NCBI GenBank assembly: GCA_023079485.1
Contig: CM041090.1
Coordinates: 39,429,874-39,493,873, forward strand
From: Archilochus colubris
Taxonomy: Eukaryota; Chordata; Aves; Apodiformes; Trochilidae
Direction: 5' to 3'
Length of the DNA stretch: 64,000 nt
Part shown: in pieces, positions 22,370 through 32,622 of the stretch
How positions within the stretch are numbered: position 1 is the first letter of the stretch
Layout: the number at the start of each line of letters is the position of its first letter
Notes under the pieces: generated by a model
Database searches by the model: none
What the model was told of the DNA's origin: nothing
Seen by the model: only the letters and a program-made list of their open reading frames with translations
Made by a program: the position numbers and the translations under genes

Positions 22370-23083
22370 ACTGCTCTTCAGACAAAAGTTGCCCTTTTTG
22401 TTCCCACCTTTAGGGGCTTCAATTGCAAATTCAAAGCCACTGAGAGGTGAAGAGAGCTCAGGAAGATGAGGTCAAATGTGAAAAATCCCACAAGTGATGC
22501 AGTTTTCCCCCTTCTTGCTGATCCCAGCCATGCTGAGGTGGGGGCTGCAGGGTGTGCACTGTGGTGTGGAAGTCCCATGGGATGCCATGAGAGGTACCAC
22601 ATCCTCGGTGGGAATTGCTTGGGAACATCACCTTGGGTTCCTGTGATGGTGCAGATGTGATGTGAGACACAGTGGCCAATTGTGCCACTCGTTGCCACCA
22701 TGACCAAAAGATCCTGGTGGTGAGCACCTTCTCAAATCCCTTTCACCATGAGAGTTAGGAATATATTGACACTGAGTGGTTGAATAACCCTGGGAGCTTC
22801 AGCTGCTCTGAATTTTGAGCTGATGTTGAGCATCAGATATCTGGGGAACAGGACAATCCAGGCTGCAGCAATTATCCTGGAGAAATAAAATGAAGTGCAG
22901 TGTTACAAAGGGATTCAGGAGGTGAAGTTATTCCTTTTGGAGGAAAAGAAATCATTCCAACTGGTACCTGTAAACCAAAGGCAGAAAGACACATCAGCAA
23001 GGTGGGGAGGAGACACAAGCTCTGCAGTCTCCATCCCATCACAGTCAATGCCTTATTAATCTCTGCATGTGCTGAGCAGGGAG
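22370..23083. other. Non-coding stretch, no gene seen
   Basis: Unique sequence between two CR1s. Overlapping short frames on both strands lack domains. Confidence 0.5.
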
Positions 23084-23086
23084 AGA

Positions 23087-23735
23087 ATAGAATCAAGGAA
23101 TCACAGACTGATTTTAGTTGGAAAGGACCTTCCACATCATCCAGTTCCAACCCCCCTGCCATGGTCAGGGACACCTCCCACCAGCCCAGGTTGCTCCAAG
23201 CCCCATCCAACCTGGGCTGAGACACTGCCAGGGATGGGGCAGTCACAGCTTCTCTGGGAAACCTGGCACAGGGGCTCAGCACCCTCTCAGAGAAGAATTC
23301 CTTCCTAATATCTTACCTAAATCTCCCATCTTTCAGTTTGAAACCATCCCACTCATCCTACCAGTCCATGCCCTGGTGAAAAGTCTCTTTCTCATAGTCC
23401 CCCTTTCAGACACTGGAAGGTGCTCTAAGGTCTCCCTGGTGCCTTTTCTTTTCTCCAGGCTGAACAACCCCAGCTCTGTGTGTTGGGGATTCCAGAACTG
23501 GACCCAAGACTCCAGGTGGGGGAGTAGAATTTGCCCCCTCACCCTTCTGTCCACACTGCTGGGGATGCAGCCCAGGACATGGTTGGGTTTAGGGACATCC
23601 AGAACCTTTTGCCAGCTCATGTTGAACTTCTCATCAACCAAAACCCCCAGCCACCTTCCTTTTCCTCAGGGATTTTCTCAATCCATTCTCCACCCAACCT
23701 CTATTTCTGCTGGGGATTGCCCTGACCCAGGTGCA
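23087..23735 (-). mobile_element. Old CR1, 3' region with decayed ORF2
   Basis: The tail region AATCAAGGAATCACAGACTG, then TTCCACATCATCCAGTTCC, AGGTTGCTCCAAGCCCCATC and TTCCTTCCTAATATCTTACC are the reverse complement of an older CR1 subfamily. The minus strand still shows degraded ORF2 segments: DEKFNMSWQKVLDVPKPNHV near 23630 and TELGLFSLEKRKGTRETLEH near 23445. Stops and indels are many, so it is long inactive. Confidence 0.88.
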
Positions 23736-23895
23736 AACTTGGATCACAGACCATGGAGGGGAGAAAAATCCATTTCCTAAAGTTCCTGAGTGGTTTGCAG
23801 GGGTGCTGGGTGTCAAAGGCACCAAGGCATGAAGAAAGCTTTCTGTGTGGCTGTTGTGATGTGTTGGTTCTCTTCACAGGGAAATCAAAGTGGGA

Positions 23896-24030
23896 ACACA
23901 TCTGAAAAAGTAGATAGCCTAATGAGTAAGACATTTGGTAAATAAGACCAATTAAAAATCAAATGCAGTACACATCTGAAAAGGCAGATAATATGGTGGG
24001 TAAGACATTCAGTAAATAAGAGCAAATAAT
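23896..24030. repeat. 74-bp tandem duplication, two copies
   Basis: ACACATCTGAAAAAGTAGAT at 23896 recurs as ACACATCTGAAAAGGCAGAT at 23970. Both are followed by related GAGTAAGACATTTGGTAAAT or GGGTAAGACATTCAGTAAAT sequence. The copies are diverged, so the duplication is not recent. Confidence 0.85.
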
Positions 24031-24231
24031 GATGTTCTAAACCTCAACCTAACACACTCACGTCAGCACTTATGCTCTCACATTTTAAAATATTTTTAAC
24101 ATGATAAATAATTGCACATTTAATTAAATAATTTTTAATCACAGCGAGGTTTTTGGGGTTTTTTTGCAAAAAATATTTTTTTATCTTCTAATCAGGTAAT
24201 TAAGTCAGCCAAGCCTTCCTAATTTTTCTAA

Positions 24232-24257
<26 letters not shown>
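24232..24257. repeat. Poly-T run (26 nt)
   Basis: Uninterrupted T tract, the longest homopolymer in the window. No adjoining LINE or SINE body was recognised. Confidence 0.9.
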
Positions 24258-24262
<5 letters not shown>

Positions 24263-24849
24263 ATGTGGAAGAGAGATCTGCAGTGGAAATTCTTTTATCT
24301 GCCAGCAATGTTATTAGGACAAACTTTGCAGCACTTTAAACAACAGCTTGTGTGGATTTGGTTTGGAGGAAAGGAGCATGGAGTGGTGGGAGAACCTTCA
24401 TACGTGGGACTCCATAACAGGTCTGAATCAAGAAGGGAACTCAAGTGTCCTGAATCCCTTGTGCTTTGGTACCAATAATGTAAAGAGATGATTTATGGGG
24501 CCCTCAGGATACATAGAAAATTCTAAAGTGTGTCTTGCCTAATGTATCACCTGCCTTGCTGATCTAGAGAACCTCTCAGCATCTTCAAATTCTGCCAAAA
24601 ATGTGTCTATTATCTAAAAAATCTTTAGTTTGAGCTTTAGAGCTCTGGGACAACCTGCTCCATCTCACGACCCCATCACAGAGCCATGAGCATCCCTTTG
24701 TTTTCCTGGAGTCAGCATTTTTGGAGCTGACACACTGCATAGCCCAGCCCAGATGAATTTAAAATCAGTGTAAAGTTCAACATCTTGTGACCTTAAAATG
24801 TCCTGGCCACTCGGGATTTGAAGACTTCAAGACCTGCACAGCTCCTCAT

Positions 24850-25100
24850 GGTCTTAAGTTGTGCCAGGGGAGGTTTAGGTTGGAGATGAGAAAGAATTTC
24901 TTTCTGGAGAGGGTGATCAGGCATTGGAATGGGCTGCCCAGGGAAGTAGTGGATTCTCCGTGTCTGGAGCTATTTCAAAAGAGCCTGGATGTGGCACTGA
25001 GTGCCATGGGCTGGGAACTGCAGGGGGAGTGGATCAAGGGTTGGACTTGATGATCTCTGAGGTCCCTTCCAACCCAGTCGATTCTATGATTCTATGATAT
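24850..25100 (+). mobile_element. CR1 LINE 3' end, young lineage B
   Basis: The copy starts at GGTCTTAAGTTGTGCCAGGG and covers the last part of ORF2 ([36 protein letters not shown]). It also has a 3' UTR with GGACTTGATGATCTCTGAGG and a tail of ATTCTATG units ending near 25100. It is nearly identical to the 0.9-kb copy. Severe 5' truncation. Confidence 0.93.
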
Positions 25101-25101
25101 T

Positions 25102-26278
25102 TGTCACTATAATTAATCCTTTTCAGTAGAAATGTTTATTTTAATTCTAGAACATCCCTGGCTGAATTTTCAAGGCATTGCTTCTCCATACATCTTTCTC
25201 TAGGAAGTCAAAAGCATGTTTCTATCAGGGATTTTTTTTAAATCCTCTGTCTGGACAACTACTCTAGACCACAATTAGCCAGGTCAGAATTGCAGCCTGA
25301 CATTTTTCACATTGCAATTCCAACTAATCTGTGCAGAGCTCAGTGTACAATCCCCATGGCACGTGATGCCAATTTTTTTTGTTTTCTTGATGTCCCAGTG
25401 GCTGAAAAATATTTTCAGTTTCCTCAGATTCACTTCTGCTTCGAATTGCTTTTGGAGAATTCTTGGAGAGCTTTTTGTTTGCTTGTTTCTTTGTTCATTT
25501 AATGCCCAACTTGCTGCTAGGAACTGACCCTTCCAGCTCAGCGGTGGCTGGCGACAGATGTCACCCAGCAGTGGTTCTCTGCCAGCAGCAGCTGAGAGCA
25601 ACTCCCAAGGCCAAGTTTCTAGTTTCAGGAACTGAAAAAAACAAAAAAAAAAGTGAATTCATTCACTGCAGTGTTTCATAGAGGCTCTATAGAAAATTCA
25701 TGTTCAGCCTCTTCTTGTTGGAGGAAAATGAAAAAAACTCTTTGGCTCTTAGAATTATGGTGGGATATCTAGGAGAGGAATTAATTCAGAAATTGGAAGG
25801 ACAAGCACAAAATCCAAGTGCTATGGTTTTGGGTTGTTTTTTTTTTTCTGAAATACAGCATGTGTTGTATTTGGGCTATATGTGCTGTATTTTTGCTATA
25901 TGTGCTGTATTTGTGCTGTATGTGTGACAGCCAAGCTGAATACTGATAGTCTTTAGTTCTTGTATCATTCTCTTAAATTTGGGGTTATTTTCATCAATGG
26001 CAGCTGGCAGAGGTGAGAGGTGTCATGTAAGCCATGGGGATGTGCACCTGGAAGAGTCTTGTGAATCCAGCTCCCTGGCATTTTCAGGAATTAAAATAAC
26101 TGTAACATTTTGCTGTTTAAGCAGACCTTTTCCTACACTTATTCAGTTGTTGGGTCAGAGATCTTTGGCTTCCAGGAGACAGTTTCCCCCTTAGATGGCC
26201 TGTTTCTCTGGCTAGTCAACACCTGGGAAATGACCCATATCAGCAAACCCATCTATAGGTTTTGATAAGAGAAATATC
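25102..26278. other. Non-coding stretch with a 20-bp minisatellite
   Basis: Apart from the minisatellite at 25861 the sequence is unique. Frames around 25284-25680 overlap on both strands and have no recognisable domain. Confidence 0.5.
25861..25926. repeat. 20-bp minisatellite, about 3.3 copies
   Basis: TGTGTTGTATTTGGGCTATA, TGTGCTGTATTTTTGCTATA and TGTGCTGTATTTGTGCTGTA lie in exact 20-bp register, followed by a partial TGTGTG. Confidence 0.92.
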
Positions 26279-26297
26279 TACTTTGTGTCCAGAACTT

Positions 26298-26812
26298 TGT
26301 GTCCAGTTCTGGGCCCCTCAGTTTAAGAAGGATGTAGAGGTCCTGGAACAGGTCCAAAGGAGGGCAACCAGGCTGGTGAAGGGACTCGAGCACAGGCCCT
26401 ATGAGGAGAGGCTGAGAGAGCTGGGGCTGTTCAGCCTGAAGAAGAGGAGGCTCAGGGGAGACCTCATTGCTGTCTACAACTACCTGAAAGGAGGCTGTAG
26501 CGAGGTGGGAACTGGACTCTTTTCACAGACGACCTTCAACAAGACAAGAGGACACAGTCTTAAGTTGTGCCAGGGGAGGTTTAGGTTAGATATTAGAAAG
26601 AATTTCTTCACGGAGAGGGTGATTAGGCTATGGAATGGACTGCCCGGGGAGGTGGTAGATTCTCCGTCCCTGGAGACATTTAAAAAGACTGGATGTGGCA
26701 CTCAGTGCCATGGTCTAGCAACTGCTCCGGTGGGTCAAGGGTTGGACTAGATGATCTCTGAGGTCCCTTCCAACCCGGCTAATTCTATGATTCTATGATT
26801 CTATGATACTTT
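26298..26812 (+). mobile_element. CR1 LINE, 5'-truncated, young lineage A
   Basis: The copy starts at TGTGTCCAGTTCTGGGCCCC, the same breakpoint as the 17.35-kb copy. It encodes the ORF2 C terminus ([20 protein letters not shown] to FKK). Loss of two A in the run before GACTGGATG (five A here, seven in the sister copies) shifts the final codons. The 3' UTR ends CTAATTCTATGATTCTATGA with a third tail unit. The 5' junction shows a short repeat of TTTGTGTCCAG (26282-26292 and again at 26296). TACTTTG lies on both sides (26279-26285, 26807-26813). Confidence 0.94.
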
Positions 26813-26814
26813 GG

Positions 26815-27688
26815 TAGTGATCAGCCATGGATTTATTCCATTTTCTGGATGTCATATTTTTGTCTGCTGTCCTGCAGTCCTTTAGAAGGAGACTGTTTTG
26901 CTGCTTGTTGCAAAGTACATCATGGGAAGCATCTGCTTATTTAATGCATGCTATAGCCCCATACAGATGCTTGAATTTTAGCTTGTGGGCCTCAGATATT
27001 TGAGAGAAGAGGCAAACGTTGGGTGAGTCCCAGAAAACCTGTTGAACAGCACAAGGCAAAGCATCTCACCCTGGGATCCTCAGCTCAAAACCACGAAATT
27101 TGGTGGACCAAATCTAAAAGGAAAAAAAAGTATCTAAAAGGAAAAAAAAAAACAAAAACCACCATGAGACACTTTTGGATATCAGCCTGTCTTTTTTGGC
27201 TGCAAGAATTGAATTAGAAATCCTAGAATTATCTCAGCATACTTTGGAATATGTTGAAAATTCAGAGAAAACAGAACAGTGAGGGAAGTTCCACGGTTAC
27301 AAACATGTTATTGTGCATGCATGTGGGGAAACACCTCTTTCAGAGCACAGTTTTTGCACCAACAAGGTTGCCAGATTTTTTGCTGCCTGACAATCACTTT
27401 CCTTGCTCTAATTACTGCATTTCTGGGGCCTTGGGCTGATGGCCTTTTGGGAAAAAGCTCAAAAGCATATTCACTGCTGTTGTGGCTTTAATAAATACCT
27501 GTCCCTTCTCCCCTTTGGTGAAGCTGTAATAAAGATGAAGCAGCTGATGGGGATGGCAAAAGAAACTGCAAGTGGTCAAATGCATGGATCACCTGGCTTC
27601 AAGCTCTTCATGGCTTTGATCTTTGCCTCAGTCCATTCCAATCCAGCAGACCCTCAGGACTCCTTCTCTTGTACCCATGAGCAAATCT
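26815..27688. other. Non-coding stretch, no gene seen
   Basis: Unique AT-leaning sequence with an A-rich tract near 27120-27160. No exon was recognised. Confidence 0.5.
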
Positions 27689-27694
27689 GATGAG
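27689..27694. repeat. Target-site duplication, left copy (GATGAG)
   Basis: GATGAG directly precedes the TGTAG start of the second solo LTR and recurs exactly at 27997-28002. Confidence 0.9.
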
Positions 27695-27996
27695 TGTAGA
27701 GAAACAAGATAAACCAGGTGCCTCGAATTGCCAAAGAGTGGGTGTGAGTCCACCTGTGCCTGTTTAGGGCAGGCCCCCTATTACCAGGGGGCCAATAAAG
27801 GTGGGACACACACCCACAGAGAGAAGCTCACTCTGGTGTGAGGTAATGGAGAGGCCAGCAGCTCGTCGAGCCTCAGGAGCAAGAAAGGTTCTTCCCGCTA
27901 CTCTTCTACCCTGGAAGTGCTGTGTGGTGGCTGGAATCCTGGAAGAGACCAGCAGCTCGTCGAGCTTCAGGAGCAAGAATGGCTCCTCCTGCTACA
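27695..27996 (+). mobile_element. Solo LTR of an endogenous retrovirus (302 bp)
   Basis: Same family and orientation as the LTR at 7480: it starts TGTAGAGAAACAAGATAAAC, has AATAAA at 27794-27799 and ends CTACA. It is flanked by a perfect 6-bp duplication, GATGAG. No internal retroviral genes are present. It is 93 bp longer than its relative because the 3' part is duplicated with a period of 94 bp (27850 and 27944 both begin AGAGRCCAGCAGCTCGTCGA). A solo LTR of class II type is the simplest reading. The LTR could still act as a promoter or polyadenylation site for neighbouring transcription. Confidence 0.92.
27850..27995 (+). repeat. 94-bp internal duplication in the LTR
   Basis: The 52-bp segments at 27850-27901 and 27944-27995 match closely and are separated by 42 bp. 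The LTR at 7480 has one copy only (from about 7634), and its end resembles the second copy here. Confidence 0.88.
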
Positions 27997-28002
27997 GATG
28001 AG
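27997..28002. repeat. Target-site duplication, right copy (GATGAG)
   Basis: Exact second copy of the 6-bp duplication after the CTACA end. Confidence 0.9.
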
Positions 28003-28298
28003 CCCCTTGAAGGTGTGCATTAATGAAAGGCATTGCACAGGTGGCACTGAAAAGGCATTGCCTTTTTCTTAGTCTATAATATATTTTAACATTATTATTT
28101 ATTATATTACATATTATATTTATTGTTTACCATAATAATTATATTTTAACATTCTTGTGTTTAACCCACAATGGCTGAGGGTGCAAATGTGCACGTGGAG
28201 ATAGTGCTTAAAAATGAATGAAGAGAGAAGCTACTGCCCTGGGTTGAGGTAAGGACCTACCCTGTACACAAATATATGTATAATCTCTATGAATTAAT

Positions 28299-28314
28299 TA
28301 TATATATATATATA
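28299..28314. repeat. (TA)8 microsatellite
   Basis: Perfect TA repeat. Confidence 0.9.
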
Positions 28315-28419
28315 AAGAATTAAATCCATTGTCACTGATGCAAGGAAGAAAAGACTGTGTGATAATGAAAGGTATAACCTAATGCAGTTATCTTCACTCT
28401 CATGATAAGCAGTACTGGG

Positions 28420-28499
28420 AAAAAAAAAACAACCCCAAACAAATAAAAAAATAAAATAAAAAATAAAAATAAAAAAAAAGAAAAAAGAAAGAGAGAGAA
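28420..28499. repeat. A-rich low-complexity tract
   Basis: A runs interrupted mainly by single T, C or G bases, including several AAAAT units, ending in a GAGAGAG segment. Confidence 0.9.
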
Positions 28500-29101
28500 T
28501 TTTAATCTCATCAGTAAGAACCCTGTTGCACACCTGGGGTCTAAACATCTCGGAGAGCGCTGTATTAAGGAAACCATCTCCAGGCTTACAGAGTGGATGA
28601 AAACGGAATGCACCAGCCACCTGCAAGTTTAAATCACTAATTTGGGGAGATGTTTCTGTGCCACCCAGTTTCAAAAGGCCAGCACAAGCTGCAGAGTCAT
28701 TGTTGTTGCTGTGATCCCCACACATCCCCATCTCAGCGAGCGGGGATTTAGGTGCACGCGGTGACTCGGTGCCTGCAGAGGAGGCTCTGGGCCCCTTAGA
28801 ATGCCTTTAATTCCTGCCTGCTAGGGGTTATGTTCACTTCTTGATGTGCTAGGATTTATATCCCTCACTCCTGGTAATACTCATGGGAATTGCATGCATG
28901 AATCACCATTCAGGAAGATGAATCCTCACAATGTTTATTTTCTGGAGTTTTCATGTGTTTCTCCTCAGTCAAGTTGCTTGTCCTGATTAGCAAGGCCACA
29001 GTCTGTTGATTAGAAACATATAAAATCCCAGGTGAAAGTCTACTGTTATTAAGGCAGAAAATGGCTTCAAAGCAGGCTATGCTTTGTGGATAGTGAATAA
29101 T

Positions 29102-29405
29102 AGATTCACAGAATGGTTTGGGTTGGAAGGGACCTTGAAGGTCATCCATTGCCACCCCCCTGCCATGGTCAGGGACACCTCCCACCAGCCCAGGTTGCTC
29201 CAAGCCCCATCCAACCTGGGCTGAGACACTGCCAGGGATGGGGCAGCCACAGCTTCTCTGGGAAACCTGGGTCAGGGTCTCACTACCCTCAAACCAAAGA
29301 ACTTCTAATGTCTAAACTAAATCTCCCTCTTCCCATGTAAAACCATTCCCCCTTTGTCTTATTTCTACATGCCCTTGTAAAAAAATCCCTCTCCAGGTTT
29401 CTTTT
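29102..29405 (-). mobile_element. Old CR1 3' fragment
   Basis: The sequence runs AGATTCACAGAATGGTTTGG, GGAAGGGACCTTGAAGGTCA, CAGGTTGCTCCAAGCCCC and GACACTGCCAGGGATGGGGC. This is the reverse complement of the same older CR1 subfamily as at 23.1 kb. ORF2 is not open. Confidence 0.9.
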
Positions 29406-29409
29406 TGAG

Positions 29410-32400
29410 TCCCTTATATTGATAATGACATGAAAATGAGCACCTGAGTGGAGTGACACCTATAAATAATCTGCAAAATTACATTTCAGTCCCCACCTGG
29501 GCTTGCAGCTCTCACCAATAGAAAAAAGAAGCAGGGCCAAAGCCTGATTGGTGATTTTTCCATCCTGGGAATGTATGTAGAATGTGAGCACAAGATGTCT
29601 GTCAAAGGGCTGGAGGAGCCAGGCCTCATGCAAAATTGGTAATTAATTAATTAATTCAAATTGCACTTCCTCAGCAGAGCTGCTCTGTGTGGTTTTCTTG
29701 TGCACACCAGTCAACAGCTCCCTCTTGCTCCCAGGGAACCATGGGGTCACACCTGAGAAGTTCTGGGTGATGTTAAAAATCCCCCTTCCCTCTTTGTCCC
29801 CATACCCCAAGCCTTGTTAATCTTTTCCATGGCTTTTCCATCCCAGGGATCCAAAGGGAAACTCCCACCTTGTGGTATATCAGTAGTATATACCACCTCT
29901 TGAGCAAGCTCTGTGAGGTTAAGCAAACCCCACCCAACAAGTTGTTTTTCCTCCTGGAGACCACAGGGGTTCCACCTTCTGGTGGGCTCAGGACTGCAGG
30001 GTGAGGATGCTAAGAAGGACTGAAGAAAGCTGCACCCCCAAATCCTTTGTTCCTGGAGCCTCACAAAGATCAGCTCCTCACTGGCCTTTTTCAACACCTC
30101 TCTGAAACCCAAAGATAAACTGATTAGGCAACATTGCTTTGAGTGCCAGCAGCAGACTGATAACACACAACCCTTTCCTATTTGCCACCACGCAGAGCTA
30201 CATCCTTCCCATCAGGACAGCCCTATGAAGGAAGAGGAGCTCACTGAAGCTGAATCTTTGTGAGGCAGAGGGGATGCTGCTGCTCAGAGGAAAGGATTAC
30301 TAGGAGGTTGTAGCTCTAGCACTGTCTTGATTTTATTTTGTTGAAAGTGTCTGATCAGCTCAGCCTCCCCTGATAATAATCCCTTCATGTGCACAAATAA
30401 CATCCTTCTCTCTTCCCTTCCAGCTCAGAAACTCAGTCCTACCTCCTCTGGTGGTGAATGCACCTTGTTCTTGCAATATCTTCCATGAAAAGTGCAACAG
30501 TGTGAGAGAACTGTGCAATAAAGCCATCAGCATTTGGAGCTCTCTCCCTAGTAAGAAATGCCACCAGGTATCTCCCTAATGATACCAGCTATTCAGCTGC
30601 TTTGCACCTCCAGTCTTTCAAATGGCTTTTCAGAGAATTTCAAACCTAGTTCATAGTCTGTTCTTTGCTGGCAAGGCCCAACCAGCCCTGAGAAAGGGCT
30701 ACTGAAAAAAAAATAAATAAAATCATGGACTCCTGAGGGCTGTCCTCAAGAATTTTGCTTCTCTGAATTGCAGAGCCCTGTGTGATTGAGTGACCAGGAC
30801 CTGGGTGAGATACAGCTGAAAGCCAGTGCAAGGATGGCTCACTGAAGAAGAAATGAGCACCATAAACCCCCCTTCCTTCTACTAGATGTCTGTTCTTCAA
30901 CCTCACTTTCTTTTGTTCATGAATCCCTTCAGGTAAGAAGCCTCTTGCTGAAAAAAAAAACCCAACCAGTGCAGCAAACTCCACTGAGACAGAGTAAATA
31001 GAGAAATGTGTCCAGTGATCTTCCCTCAGCAAGAGAAGATTTTCCTGCTTAGTTTGAAGCACAACCTTGGGTGACACAGAGTGATGTAGTACAGAGTATT
31101 TCTCATGGAAATTCCCCTCCCTTCCAGCTTGCAGCCTGAGAACTTCCTCATGGAGACAGGTCAGGGTCCAGGTCTGCACTTGCAGCCCCAGGGTCAACCT
31201 GTGGTCTGGTTGAAGTAAATACAAGTAAACCAGCAAGTAAACCAGTAAATACAAGTAAACCAGCTACAGAGCTTTAGCCAATGTGAGGAACCCCTCTTGG
31301 TTTTGATGGGTAGGTCTTACCTTCAAATAGGCTTTTACAGGCACTGAGCACCAGTGCTCTCACTTGCAGAGAGTAATGAAGGTGAAGTGCCATAAAATGC
31401 CAGGGATTTAGCAGAAATAGCCTTTCTCCCTGTATTTGCTGGGCATCAAGTTTAAATACTCACTCCTGAACACAAAGGAGAAAAAAGCTTTCAGCAATCA
31501 AACTTGCTGGACTTGACTCCTTCAGTTGTCCTGCATTCACAGTCTGATTTTCTGAAGCAATGAGCTCCCTCCATGCCAGGCCAGGGCTGCATCTTCACCT
31601 CCAGATGAAATAAAAATGCCTGCTACCTTTCTGGGTAGAACTAAAACCCTCTTCTGTGTTTTCCTATGAGCAGTTTTCCCTTTCAAATTCTCTCGTTAGC
31701 AACAAAGAATGAGTTATTCTTGTTACCCTTAAGCTTATCTGCCAGTCCTGCATTTCTTCCCCTCTCCAAGTGAAGTTTTCTCAGAGTACCTGCAAGCAAG
31801 GATGAGGCTGAAATTGGCTTGTACATCAGCTGAGGCTTCAAACAAAGATGAAGTGCTGTGACAAACAAATCCAAAGTTGCTGTTTGCTTCTCTCTCTGGC
31901 TCATTCTTACTCATGAAGGTTTAAATTAACTGACCTGGGTGTCAAGCCTAGGAAAAAAAAAAAAGAAAATTATGTTATGTTCTGTCAGATGGAGAAACAG
32001 CAATAAAAGTTTAGAGAACTAACTGAAACATGTCTAATTATTTGAGCTTAGGATTTAACTTGTTCGTTTCTTTTCTTTTCCTTTTCTTCTCTTAGTCCCT
32101 GACTGATACTTAAGGCACAAAACCCAGCAGGGAGAGAGGTAATGGAATTTGGAGGCAACTGGTGTTCAAAGAACTGCCTTGAAATGGGTCTATGCTAATG
32201 CCGTGGGTCTCTGCAAATTGGGTCAATATCTTGCATACTCCAAAAGGCACAACTTCATCAGGACAGGCTAGAGGATTGTGTCTAAGAAGTATTTCACAGG
32301 TCTGCACCTCTGAGCCAAAACCTCAAAGGGTTTTTGGCTAGAAGTGACCCGGCCCTTGGCCAGAGCAGGATGAATTCATCCCCAGAGAATCATCCGGCGT

Positions 32401-32450
32401 GTGTGTGGTCTCTGAGCTGGGCACGGGGAGGGCACATCCATCCTGATGTA
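29410..32450. other. Non-coding stretch with minor tandem repeats
   Basis: A (TTAA)n run lies at 29640-29656, and a 30-bp duplication (GTAAATACAAGTAAACCAGC at 31215 and 31245) follows further on. The 202-codon minus-strand frame at 30646-31254 starts inside that duplication. It has no recognisable domain and I treat it as chance. Confidence 0.5.
31215..31265. repeat. 30-bp tandem duplication (about 1.7 copies)
   Basis: GTAAATACAAGTAAACCAGC begins at 31215 and again at 31245 with the intervening AAGTAAACCA. Confidence 0.88.
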
Positions 32451-32524
32451 ACTGAGTTTAATTGCTGCCTCCTGACTCTTTTCATAAAAGGAATCTGTGC
32501 TTAAAGGCTCAGAGCCTTTTCCTT

Positions 32525-32622
32525 GAGCTTTCTTACTCCAGATTGAGCTGACGTAACTCCCTTGTCCTTGGTGGAATTACATCGGTGAACTGTCGGCCGG
32601 ATGCAGATTTGAATCTGGCCAA
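32525..32622 (+). repeat. Probable ancient amniote repeat with palindromic core
   Basis: GACGTAACTCCCTTGTCCTT, then GGTGGAATTACATCGGTGAA, then GATTTGAATCTGGCC. This resembles an old dispersed amniote motif in which a near-palindrome (GTAACTCC..TTGA..GGAGTTAC) is followed by GAATCTGGCC. I recognise the pattern but cannot name the family with certainty. It also retains CpGs. Confidence 0.45.

Larger units (their letters stand above)
23740..24848. other. Non-coding stretch with tandem duplication and T tract
   Basis: It holds the 74-bp tandem duplication and the 26-T run listed separately. The remainder is AT-rich unique sequence. Confidence 0.5.
28003..29100. other. AT-rich non-coding stretch
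   Basis: It contains AT-rich low-complexity DNA at 28075-28150, a (TA)8 microsatellite at 28299-28314 and an A-rich tract at 28420-28499. No gene was recognised. Confidence 0.55.

Noticed and set aside
28299..28314. TA repeat considered as a promoter TATA region
   Set aside because: A plain (TA)8 microsatellite in AT-rich DNA, with no initiator, downstream exon or CpG context.
30646..31254. 202-codon minus-strand open frame
   Set aside because: The start lies in a 30-bp tandem duplication (YLLVYLLVYLYL). The remaining translation has no domain, no conserved-looking blocks and no splice signals that fit. Frames of this length are expected occasionally in 64 kb of two-strand sequence.
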